Positions 8,204 through 14,131 of a stretch of 21,727 bases of DNA are shown here, piece by piece (position 1 is the first letter of the stretch; every line of letters starts with the position of its first letter). The notes under the pieces were generated by a model. It worked only from the letters and a program-made list of their open reading frames with translations. It was not told where the DNA came from and ran no database searches. The stretch is from CBFCZU01 sp965602635 (GTDB lineage: Bacteria; Planctomycetota; Phycisphaerae; SM23-33), in contig CBFCZU010000042.1 of the NCBI GenBank assembly GCA_965602635.1, positions 1 to 21,727 on the forward strand. Reading direction: 5' to 3'. A program made the translations under genes and the position numbers.

Positions 8204-9724
8204 TCACGCGCCGCTGATGCGGGTGACGTCCAGCCGGTCGGTCCGCGCCAGCTCGCTGACCAGCTCGTGGAGCAGCTCGCCCCGAAGGTCGCGGTAAGCC
8301 CCCTCGCCCCACAAATTGGCCGTCTCGTGGGGGTCGGCGGCCAGGTCGAACAGCAGGCCTTCGTCCAGCCCGCTGTAAACGCTCAGCTTGTATTGCCCGC
8401 GGACGATCGTCCGCATCCGCAGCATGGGTCCGGGCAAGCCGTCCTCGTCGTATTCGATCAGCACGGGCCTGACGGCCGCGGCCTCGCCGTGATCGATGCA
8501 CTCCTTGAGCGGCCGGCCGGGCAGTGTCGGGCGGTCGGACCGCCCGTATCTGCGGACGTCGAAGCTTGACCGGTCAACCCCGGCGTAGTCCAGCACGGTG
8601 GGAACCAGGTCGATGAGGCTGACCGGTGTGTCCACGGCCTGGCCGGCCGGCCCGCCGGGCGCCCGCCAGATGAACGGGACGCGGTAAAGCTCTTCGTACG
8701 GCCAGATCGACTTGTACAGCAGGTGGTGGGCGCCGAGGTACTCGCCGTGGTCGCTGGTGAAGGCGACGACGGTGGACTCCCCCAGGCCGAGGGCCTCGAG
8801 GTGGTCCAGCACCCGCCCGATCTGCGCGTCAACGTGGCTGATCATGCCGTAGGTCTGAGCGACGGCCTCCCGCAGATCGCCCTCTTCCAGACCCGTGCCG
8901 CCGGCGTAGTCGCCCCGCCGCCGGGCGAGGTAGGGCAGCGGGTCCTGCGGCTGATCCCACGTCGGACTGAGGGCCAGAGCCGCCGGGTCGTACATCTCGC
9001 TGTATGGCCGGCAGGCGGCGAAGGGAAAGTGCGGGTCAGGGAAGGAGCACCAGATGAAGAAGTCGTCCCCGCCCCGGCGCGAGTCCAGGTAGTCGATCGT
9101 CCGGTCCGCGATCCAGTGGTTGTAGTGCAGCTCCTCGTCGATGGCGAGCCGCCAGCAATCGCGGCGTGCGGTGAGCGCCCCCCCGTCCGCCTCCCGCTTG
9201 AGGCGATCGTAGGCCGCGCGGTCATGCCCCCTGAGCCAGTTGGCGTACTCGCCGTGCACGTAGCTCACGTGCCCGCCGACGAAATCCACCGACTGGAACC
9301 CGTAGTACGGACTGGGCAGCCGGTCGATCTCGCCGTCGTTCCAGCGGACCTCGTCCTCCCAGGAGAATGGGAGGTCCGGGTCCTGGCGGTGTGGCCCGTA
9401 GCCCATCCACGGCTGGAGGTGCAGCTTGCCGACGGCGTGGGTGCGGTAGCCGGCCCCCGCCAGCGCGCCGGTCACCGTCGGGACGTGCTCGCCCAAGGGC
9501 GTGCCGTTGGTCAGTGCCCCGTGCTGCCGCGGCATCAGGCCGGTTATCAGCGACGCCCGCGACGGCGTGCAGACGGGGTTCGGGCAGTACGCTCGCCGGA
9601 AGGTCGTTCCCGACCCGGCCAGCCGGTCGAGGTTCGGCGTGCTGACGTCGTGGTTGCCGTGGGCTCCGATGCAGAGGGACTGCATCTGGTCGGTACAGAA
9701 GATCAGAAAGTTCGGCCGCGCCAT
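8204..9724 (-). CDS. Type I (formylglycine) sulfatase
   Basis: The start is the ATG at 9724 (minus strand), with GGAGGT at 9739-9734; the longer frame runs into the divergent gene. The product has 506 residues. It opens with ARPNFLIFCTDQ, where Asp12 is a usual metal ligand. CTPSRASLITG carries Cys52 in the CxPxR sulfatase signature, the residue converted to formylglycine. FTSDHGEYLGAHHLLYKS is the second metal and active-site block. The C-terminus (LFDLAADPHETANLW) is the usual sulfatase subdomain. The family hydrolyses sulfate esters, in planctomycetes mostly on algal or animal glycans. No signal peptide is visible at the chosen start, so it may act on imported oligosaccharides, or the start may be mis-set. 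No maturation enzyme is nearby. The carrier substrate is unknown. Confidence 0.92.
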   Translation of the reverse strand: MARPNFLIFCTDQMQSLCIGAHGNHDVSTPNLDRLAGSGTTFRRAYCPNPVCTPSRASLITGLMPRQHGALTNGTPLGEHVPTVTGALAGAGYRTHAVGKLHLQPWMGYGPHRQDPDLPFSWEDEVRWNDGEIDRLPSPYYGFQSVDFVGGHVSYVHGEYANWLRGHDRAAYDRLKREADGGALTARRDCWRLAIDEELHYNHWIADRTIDYLDSRRGGDDFFIWCSFPDPHFPFAACRPYSEMYDPAALALSPTWDQPQDPLPYLARRRGDYAGGTGLEEGDLREAVAQTYGMISHVDAQIGRVLDHLEALGLGESTVVAFTSDHGEYLGAHHLLYKSIWPYEELYRVPFIWRAPGGPAGQAVDTPVSLIDLVPTVLDYAGVDRSSFDVRRYGRSDRPTLPGRPLKECIDHGEAAAVRPVLIEYDEDGLPGPMLRMRTIVRGQYKLSVYSGLDEGLLFDLAADPHETANLWGEGAYRDLRGELLHELVSELARTDRLDVTRISGA

Positions 9725-9748
9725 ATCCCGGGCACCTCCCGCTGGGAG

Positions 9749-9776
9749 ATGATAGCCAGCCCGCCGGCGACTGCAA
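9749..9776 (-). promoter_or_regulatory. Promoter of the sulfatase gene
   Basis: On the minus strand TTGCAG (9776-9771), a 16-bp spacer and TATCAT (9754-9749) form a good -35/-10 pair. Transcription from about 9742 leaves a short leader that still includes the GGAGGT site. Confidence 0.5.
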
Positions 9777-9797
9777 TCCCCAACCGCCCGGCGGCCA

Positions 9798-9826
9798 TTG
9801 ACGGAGTCGCTCGGGGCGGGTAGCAT
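9798..9826 (+). promoter_or_regulatory. Promoter of the EF-hand membrane protein gene
   Basis: TTGACG at 9798-9803 and TAGCAT at 9821-9826 are separated by exactly 17 bp. Transcription from about 9833 gives a 34-nt leader before the ATG at 9867. The in-frame TTG at 9798 is part of the -35 and therefore cannot be the start codon. Confidence 0.65.
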
Positions 9827-9866
9827 TTCCGCTCGGGAGGCAAACCCAAAGGTAAGGACATCTCCG

Positions 9867-11972
9867 ATGCCGGATTCTGGACCCATGAGCTTCGAGCGGT
9901 TCGGGCGCACGCGTCACCTCAGGATAGAGACGGCCGAGGACCTGGCCCGCGTGCCGGACCTCGACGAGGCGCACTGGATGGCCACCGGAGCGCCCATCCA
10001 GACGATCAACTTCGACCCGACCTTTCTGGCGCTGGTCGATACCGACCACAACGGGCGGGTCATGTGCTTCGAGGTGATCGGGGCCATCCGCTGGCTTCTG
10101 GCGAACCTCCGCGACACGGCCGGGGTGAGCGAGGCCAGCACGACGCTTGATCTGGCGGCCCTGAGCACCGATCAGGGCGAGGCGGCGCGGATTCACGGTT
10201 CGGTCTCCAGGATGCTGCTGCGGCTGGGGCTCGAGGATGCGGCGCAGATAACCCTCGAGCAGGTGCGGCAGGTCAAGGCGGAGGTGGAGGGCGCGTCGGT
10301 CTCCGAGGCGGGCGTGGTGCTGCCGGAGGCGGCCGGTGACGCGGAAGTGCGGTCGTTCATCGCCGACGTCGTCGCGACGGTCGGCGGCGCGCCGCATCCG
10401 TCGGGCTCCCCCGGCGTGGGGCAGGCGCAGGTGGACGATTTTCTCGCCCAGGCCCAGGCCCACCTCGACTGGCTGGCGCGGGCGGAGCTGGCGGAGGGCG
10501 AGGGCAGCTCGGAAGTAATGCCCTTCGGCGAGGCCACGGCCAAGGCCTACGCCCTGTACGCCGGCCTGCGCGGCAAGATCGACCAGTACTTCGCCCAGTG
10601 CGAGGCGGTGGCGTTCGACGAGCGCACGGCCACGCGGGTGTCGGCGAGCGACGACGACCTTCAGTCGCTGGACCTGGCCGACCCCGACGCGATCGACGCG
10701 TTCATCCGCAACTCCCCGCTGGCGCGCCCGCGGGCGGACCGGACGCTCTTCCCCGAGGAGCAGATCAACCCGCGGTACGTCTCGAACCTGGCCCGCCTGC
10801 GATCGGAGGTGATCGAGCCGGCGCTGGGACGGGCGGCGCGGACGCTCTCGGAGGACGACTGGCGGGAGGTCAAGCACTACTTCGCCGCCCACGAGGCCTG
10901 GTTGGCCGACAAGGCGGGCGAGGCCCTCGAGCCCCTGGGGCCGGAAAAGCTGAGGCGGTACCTCGGCGGCAGGCACCGCGCCGCCGTCGAGGAGCTGATC
11001 GCCGAAAGCGCCGCCACCGCCCTGGCGCTCGACAACATCCGCCTGACCGAGAAGCTCATCCTCTACCAGGCGCATCTGATCACGCTGGCCAACAACTTCG
11101 TGAGCTTTCCGCACCTTTACGACCCTGCCCGGCGGGCGCTGTTCGAGATGGGCACGCTGGTGATGGACGGGCGGCGGTTCAATTTCTCGGTCCGGGCCGA
11201 CGACCGAAAGCAGCACGCCGCCGTCGCCGCTACGGGCAGCATGTACGTGCTCTACGCCGAGATCATGCCGCCGGGTGAGGGGCCCAAGTACGAGGTGGCG
11301 GTGCCCGTGACATCCGGCGGGAGGGGCAACCTCTGCGTGGGCAAGCGCGGCATCTTCGAGGAGGTCGGCGGCGGCGAGTGCGACGCCCGCATCGTGCAGA
11401 TCATCGACAATCCCATCAGCCTCGGCGAGGCGCTGGTCTCGCCGTTCCGCCGGCTGGGCAGGCTGCTGAGCGGCAAGATCGAGGCGATCACGACCACGGC
11501 GGAGAAGCAGTTGGACGCCACGGCCGCGGGGGCGATGAAGAAGGCGCCGGCGGGAGCGCCCGCAGCCGGGCCCAGCCGCGGGCTCATGGCCGGGGGGCTG
11601 CTCATGGGAGGCGGTGTGGCGCTGGCGGCGCTGGGATCGGCCTTCGCCTACATCGCGAAGACCCTCTCCAACGTCAAGAGCTACACCACCATCCTGGCCG
11701 TGGTCGGAATCGCCATCCTCGCCGTCATCGTCCCCACCTGCCTGGTCGCCATGAGGAAGCTCCGCAGGCGCGACCTGAGCGTGATCCTGGAGGGCTCCGG
11801 CTGGGCGATCAACGCCCGCATGCGGCTGACCTTCCGCCAGCAGCGATACTTCACGCAGAGGCCCGCCCTTCCCAGGGGCGGCCGGGGCGCCGGCGGCCTG
11901 TGGGCGTGGCTGGCGGTGCTGGCAGTGGCGGTCGCGGCCGCCGTTTTGATCTGGTGGCTGCGCTGGCGCTAG
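9867..11972 (+). CDS. Large EF-hand, C-terminally membrane-anchored protein
   Basis: The start is the ATG at 9867, with AAGGA at 9854-9858; the ATG at 9885 is an alternative. The product has 701 residues. Near the N-terminus, residues 58-69 (DTDHNGRVMCFE) fit a canonical 12-residue EF-hand calcium loop with Asp58, Asp60, Asn62, Gly63 and Glu69, followed by the helix VIGAIRWLLANL. A long, mostly helical, charged body follows (to about residue 520). The C-terminus has three hydrophobic segments near 571-597, 605-628 and 678-698, the last ending WWLRWR. LEGSGWAINARMRLT lies between the last two. I recall comparable uncharacterised EF-hand proteins in planctomycetes and some other bacteria, but no function is known to me. 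There is no N-terminal signal, so the body is probably cytoplasmic and tail-anchored. Calcium binding is inference from the loop. Confidence 0.82.
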   Translation: MPDSGPMSFERFGRTRHLRIETAEDLARVPDLDEAHWMATGAPIQTINFDPTFLALVDTDHNGRVMCFEVIGAIRWLLANLRDTAGVSEASTTLDLAALSTDQGEAARIHGSVSRMLLRLGLEDAAQITLEQVRQVKAEVEGASVSEAGVVLPEAAGDAEVRSFIADVVATVGGAPHPSGSPGVGQAQVDDFLAQAQAHLDWLARAELAEGEGSSEVMPFGEATAKAYALYAGLRGKIDQYFAQCEAVAFDERTATRVSASDDDLQSLDLADPDAIDAFIRNSPLARPRADRTLFPEEQINPRYVSNLARLRSEVIEPALGRAARTLSEDDWREVKHYFAAHEAWLADKAGEALEPLGPEKLRRYLGGRHRAAVEELIAESAATALALDNIRLTEKLILYQAHLITLANNFVSFPHLYDPARRALFEMGTLVMDGRRFNFSVRADDRKQHAAVAATGSMYVLYAEIMPPGEGPKYEVAVPVTSGGRGNLCVGKRGIFEEVGGGECDARIVQIIDNPISLGEALVSPFRRLGRLLSGKIEAITTTAEKQLDATAAGAMKKAPAGAPAAGPSRGLMAGGLLMGGGVALAALGSAFAYIAKTLSNVKSYTTILAVVGIAILAVIVPTCLVAMRKLRRRDLSVILEGSGWAINARMRLTFRQQRYFTQRPALPRGGRGAGGLWAWLAVLAVAVAAAVLIWWLRWR

Positions 11973-11975
11973 CCT

Positions 11976-12013
11976 GCTTATTGCATGAGCCCTTCCGGGT
12001 TCCTGCAATAGGC
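11976..12013. repeat. Inverted repeat 1 of the 12-kb palindrome cluster
   Basis: TATTGCA at 11979-11985 pairs with TGCAATA at 12004-12010. With one wobble the stem extends to 11976 and 12013 (10 pairs). An inner CCC/GGG stem can form inside. It begins 4 nt after the stop of the EF-hand gene and could act as its terminator or 3'-end stabiliser. Confidence 0.6.
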
Positions 12014-12014
12014 T

Positions 12015-12044
12015 CCTTTGCGAGAGACGGCTCTCTCGCAAAGG
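12015..12044. repeat. Inverted repeat 2: perfect 13-bp stem, 4-nt loop
   Basis: CCTTTGCGAGAGA at 12015-12027 is the exact reverse complement of 12032-12044, around a CGGC loop. It is the tightest hairpin of the cluster and symmetric for both strands. Confidence 0.85.
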
Positions 12045-12045
12045 T

Positions 12046-12116
12046 TTCGACTCGGCGCTTCGCGCCTCGCTCAAGGCTGGCCCTGAGCAAGAGCGACGTA
12101 AGTCGCTCGCGTCGAA
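12046..12116. repeat. Cloverleaf-like inverted repeat of about 71 nt
   Basis: TTCGAC at 12046-12051 closes with GTCGAA at 12111-12116. Inside lie three consecutive stems: GGCGC/GCGCC (12054-12066), GCTCA/TGAGC (12069-12088) and GAGCGAC/GTCGCTC (12091-12108). The outline is tRNA-sized but lacks a T-loop or conserved tRNA residues, so it is a structured repeat and not a tRNA. Confidence 0.6.
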
Positions 12117-12126
12117 GCCCCCGCGG

Positions 12127-12157
12127 CGGATGTTGCACGCGGCTCGTGCAACATCCG
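12127..12157. repeat. Inverted repeat 4: perfect 13-bp stem, overlaps a repeat shared with 4872-4891
   Basis: CGGATGTTGCACG at 12127-12139 is the exact reverse complement of 12145-12157, around a 5-nt loop. The element ends 3 nt from the stop codon of the minus-strand carbon-nitrogen hydrolase gene and may end or stabilise that transcript. Confidence 0.85.
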
Positions 12158-12163
12158 GGCTAG
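12144..12163 (-). repeat. 20-bp repeat, second copy (inverted relative to 4872-4891)
   Basis: This stretch is the exact reverse complement of 4872-4891. It includes the TAG stop of the carbon-nitrogen hydrolase gene (12162-12160) and the right arm of the 13-bp hairpin. Confidence 0.8.
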
Positions 12164-13584
12164 CCAGTCGCCGCGGCGCGCCCTCCGCCGAGTGATCGGT
12201 ACAGCCGCAGGTAGGCCCGGGCGACCGCCTCGGAAGCGCGGAACGAGCGCCCCGGCCAGTAGCCGAAGGCGTCGTGCAGGCGGATCTCGGCGTCCAGCAG
12301 GCACTCGCCGGGCGGGCCGACCATGGGGAACGAGGGGTTGTCCCGGCGGCACTCGTCGCTGACGGCGACGAGGTTGTCGTACTTGCCCGGGCCGACGATG
12401 GAGCTGCCCCCGCCGCCGTTGACCCGCAGGTAGAAGGCGTGCATGGTTGTCGTCGCTGCGGCGGCCCGCGTCTCGAAGGCGTCCACGCTGCCGCCGATCG
12501 TCCCGCCGTTGCTAGGGTGGACGACCAGCCTGGCCCCGAACATGATCGGCAGCGTCCAGAGTTCGGGGTAGCGCCCGTCGTGGCAGATGTGCATGCAGAC
12601 AGGCGCGGCGTCGATCTCGAACTCGTGCAGCCGGTAGCCGTGCCAGAAGCCGCCTTCGCAGGAGTGGATCTTGGGGGCGGTCAGGAGGACGCGGCCGTCG
12701 GGGTCGTACACGCGCGAGGCGTTGTAGCGAGTTTTGCTGGCGCGCCCTGCGGCGGGTCGCCAGATGGGCAACCCGGCCACCAGGAACGGCGCATCGGTGA
12801 GGCCGGCGATGAAGCGGCGGAGCTTCCGCTCGGCTGCGGCAATCGGCCGGGGGCGCCGGGTGACCCGGTGGTTCGGAAACAGCCCGGTCAGCGACGTCTC
12901 GGGCGTGACCAGCAGGCGGACGCCCCGCTCGGCCGCGGCGCGCAGGCCGCGGAAGATCGATTCGAGATTGGCGTGGATGTCAGGGCGGTTGGGCATCTGC
13001 CAGCCGCCGACGTGGAGGCATTCCGGCACGCCGGTCGGCCGGCCGCGGTGCACGAACCGCCGCAGCAGCACACGGGCGCCGGCGGCCGCCACGGCCACGC
13101 CCATCTCCGGCAGGACGTTCAGCCCGCGTGCCTCGAGCACGTTCCGGCCGTCCAGTTGCACGCGGGCGTCGGCGGCCTTGACCAGCCCGCCCGCCCCGGC
13201 CGTCTTGTCGATCCGCAGCAGGTGGGTCGGCCGGCGAGCCAGCTTCACCGCCGCGGACGCCACCGGCTGGCGGCGGTTCCACTCGCTGGTGGAAAGCGTG
13301 ATGCGGCGCCTGGCCAGATCGAGCGTTACCGCCAGCCGCTCCATGCCGCCTTCGAAGGCGAGCGTCACGCGCCCGCCGGCGGCGGGCAGATCGAAGGCCA
13401 GCTCGATGCTGTCGCCGTTGCGGGTGTGCACGCCGGGGCCTGCGAAGCCGACGCGCTTGCCGGGCGGCGGCGTAACGAGGCAGGCGGCACGGGTCGCCTT
13501 GACGGCGTCGGCCGGCTCCGGCGGCCAGGTCCAGCCAGCCTCGGGACCGCGAAAACCCATCCGGCCCAGTATCTTTCGTGTCAT
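12160..13584 (-). CDS. Carbon-nitrogen hydrolase (nitrilase superfamily) with an N-terminal beta-sandwich-like domain
   Basis: The start is the ATG at 13584 (minus), with GGAG at 13597-13594. The product has 474 residues, much longer than a plain nitrilase domain of about 270. Residues 1-190 are beta-rich, with LAFEGGMERLAVTLDLARRRITL and a THLLRIDK strand, and look like a laminin-G/concanavalin-like sandwich. The rest carries the nitrilase triad: Glu in LLVTPETSLTG (about 229), Lys in TAPKIHSCEGG (about 304) and Cys in ICHDGRYPE (about 334). The superfamily cleaves nonpeptide C-N bonds of amides, nitriles or carbamoyl compounds. No signal peptide is seen. It is convergent with the EF-hand gene, the palindrome cluster lying between their ends. 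The leader SD (GGAGACCG) matches a segment complementary to the candidate small RNA. The substrate is unknown. Confidence 0.85.
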   Translation of the reverse strand: MTRKILGRMGFRGPEAGWTWPPEPADAVKATRAACLVTPPPGKRVGFAGPGVHTRNGDSIELAFDLPAAGGRVTLAFEGGMERLAVTLDLARRRITLSTSEWNRRQPVASAAVKLARRPTHLLRIDKTAGAGGLVKAADARVQLDGRNVLEARGLNVLPEMGVAVAAAGARVLLRRFVHRGRPTGVPECLHVGGWQMPNRPDIHANLESIFRGLRAAAERGVRLLVTPETSLTGLFPNHRVTRRPRPIAAAERKLRRFIAGLTDAPFLVAGLPIWRPAAGRASKTRYNASRVYDPDGRVLLTAPKIHSCEGGFWHGYRLHEFEIDAAPVCMHICHDGRYPELWTLPIMFGARLVVHPSNGGTIGGSVDAFETRAAAATTTMHAFYLRVNGGGGSSIVGPGKYDNLVAVSDECRRDNPSFPMVGPPGECLLDAEIRLHDAFGYWPGRSFRASEAVARAYLRLYRSLGGGRAAATG

Positions 13585-13703
13585 CTGTTCGGTCTCCGCT
13601 ACCTCTTCCGGGCGCTTGTGCCCGCGGGTTTGCCTGAATCAGCCTGCTCGACCGCCATAGGGGCGGCAGCGCGGTCCACGTCCACGCCGTGGCCGAACAT
13701 ATT

Positions 13704-13708
13704 GGAGG
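13704..13708 (+). promoter_or_regulatory. Strong Shine-Dalgarno before the BNR-like remnant
   Basis: GGAGG lies 8 nt upstream of the GTG at 13717. A well-placed ribosome site in front of a broken frame supports a former gene and not chance. Confidence 0.5.
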
Positions 13709-13716
13709 ACGCTGCG

Positions 13717-13921
13717 GTGATCAAGTACCACGATCCCTTCCTGCTTTCCTCGTCCGGCTCCACCCGCGCCACCGCCTACGGGTTCAGCAACAAGAGAGCC
13801 ACCCTCGACGGCCGGACGCAGGTGGTCTGGCTCGACGCCGTCGCCCAGGTCTGCGGGCGTCGGCTGGACGCCACCCACCAAGTCCGAGGTTTACTGCGTC
13901 ATGATCGACAAGCTTGCCTGA
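13717..13921 (+). pseudogene. Deletion remnant of a BNR/sialidase-like gene
   Basis: A GTG with a good SD opens a frame reading VIKYHDPFLLSSSGSTRAT, then AYGFSNKRATLDGRTQVVWL and DAVAQVCGRRLDATHQ. From memory this matches the N-terminus of planctomycete BNR-repeat (sialidase-like) proteins, which normally continue for several hundred residues. Here the likeness stops near 13880. In a different frame the sequence then reads KSEVYCVMIDKLA and a TGA at 13919-13921, which looks like the natural C-terminus of the same family. The middle of the gene therefore seems deleted, with a one-base frame offset. The family assignment is from memory and unverified. Between two minus-strand genes this is an isolated plus-strand relic; a promoter is not obvious. 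Confidence 0.5.
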
Positions 13922-13935
13922 CGGCCGCGGGGCGC

Positions 13936-13961
13936 AAAAAAGCAGCCCACCCGCGGGTGGG
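13936..13961 (-). terminator. Rho-independent terminator on the minus strand
   Basis: Read on the minus strand, CCCACC (13961-13956), a CGCG loop and GGTGGG (13951-13946) form a stem. Four nt (CTGC) and six T (13941-13936) follow. The stem overlaps the second C-rich-loop hairpin of the candidate small RNA, so the two structures exclude each other. It would end either that RNA or the 3' extension of the SGNH-lipoprotein mRNA. Confidence 0.55.
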
Positions 13962-14017
13962 GGGAGACCCGCGAGCAGGCTTGTGATCCGTCCGGCAGGG
14001 GGAGACCGGACGGTTCT
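13936..14017 (-). ncRNA. Candidate small RNA with two C-rich-loop hairpins
   Basis: The element has its own promoter (14052-14024), a predicted A start near 14017 and a U-tract terminator ending at 13936, giving about 82 nt. Hairpin 1 has an 8-bp stem (CCGTCCGG at 14013-14006 with CCGGACGG at 13995-13988) and the loop UCUCCCCCUG. Hairpin 2 has a 7-bp stem (CGCGGGT at 13973-13967 with ACCCGCG at 13958-13952) and the loop CUCCCCCC. The stems differ in sequence while the loops agree, the pattern expected when a loop is functional. C-rich loops in other bacteria pair with Shine-Dalgarno sites of mRNAs. It lies 115 nt past the stop of the SGNH-lipoprotein gene on the same strand, so it could also be a processed 3' UTR. 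On the opposite strand the loops would read GGGGGAG, a possible CsrA-type site, but no convincing plus-strand promoter was found. Confidence 0.42.
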
Positions 14018-14023
14018 ATGTGC

Positions 14024-14052
14024 ATTGTACTCTCTCCCCGCCGGGGAATCAA
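14024..14052 (-). promoter_or_regulatory. Promoter of the candidate small RNA
   Basis: On the minus strand TTGATT (14052-14047), a 17-bp spacer and TACAAT (14029-14024) make a good promoter. The -35 sits in the loop of a perfect 7-bp palindrome, GCCGGGG/CCCCGGC (14040-14060), which could be an operator or a hairpin at the end of the upstream transcript. Confidence 0.5.
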
Positions 14053-14060
14053 GCCCCGGC
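14040..14060. repeat. Inverted repeat around the small-RNA -35 box
   Basis: GCCGGGG at 14040-14046 is the reverse complement of CCCCGGC at 14054-14060, with a 7-bp AT-rich centre. On the plus strand it is followed by TATTTTCT, so a weak plus-strand terminator is another reading. Confidence 0.55.
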
Positions 14061-14081
14061 CATATTTTCTGTCCCGCCGCC

Positions 14082-14123
14082 GGGGGAGCCCGAGCCGCCG
14101 GGGGGCGGGGGGGCCTCCTGGGG
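14082..14123 (+). other. G-quadruplex-prone G-run cluster
   Basis: The plus strand has G-runs of 5 (14082-14086), 6 (14100-14105), 7 (14107-14113) and 4 (14120-14123). The last three runs alone can supply four G3 tracts with short loops. It lies just beyond the stop codon of the minus-strand SGNH-lipoprotein gene. Confidence 0.55.
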
Positions 14124-14131
14124 CCGCCGCG

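Noticed and set aside
9798..9866. TTG at 9798 as start of the EF-hand protein
   Set aside because: It is part of the -35 element and no SD precedes it; the ATG at 9867 has AAGGA at a good distance.
9222..12074. A 950-residue minus-strand open frame opposite the EF-hand gene
   Set aside because: Low-complexity composition with no family motif; high GC keeps antisense frames open. The plus-strand gene has a promoter, SD, EF-hand and membrane segments.
12046..12116. tRNA gene
   Set aside because: Arm lengths and loop sequences do not fit a tRNA and no T-loop consensus is present.
12274..13986. A 570-residue plus-strand open frame through the carbon-nitrogen hydrolase gene
   Set aside because: It is an antisense shadow up to 13584; only its last part, from the GTG at 13717, has a ribosome site and a protein-like sequence, reported as a remnant.
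13936..14013. Plus-strand RNA with GGGGGAG loops as a CsrA-binding decoy
   Set aside because: Kept only as an alternative: no convincing plus-strand promoter or terminator brackets the hairpins, whereas the minus strand has both.
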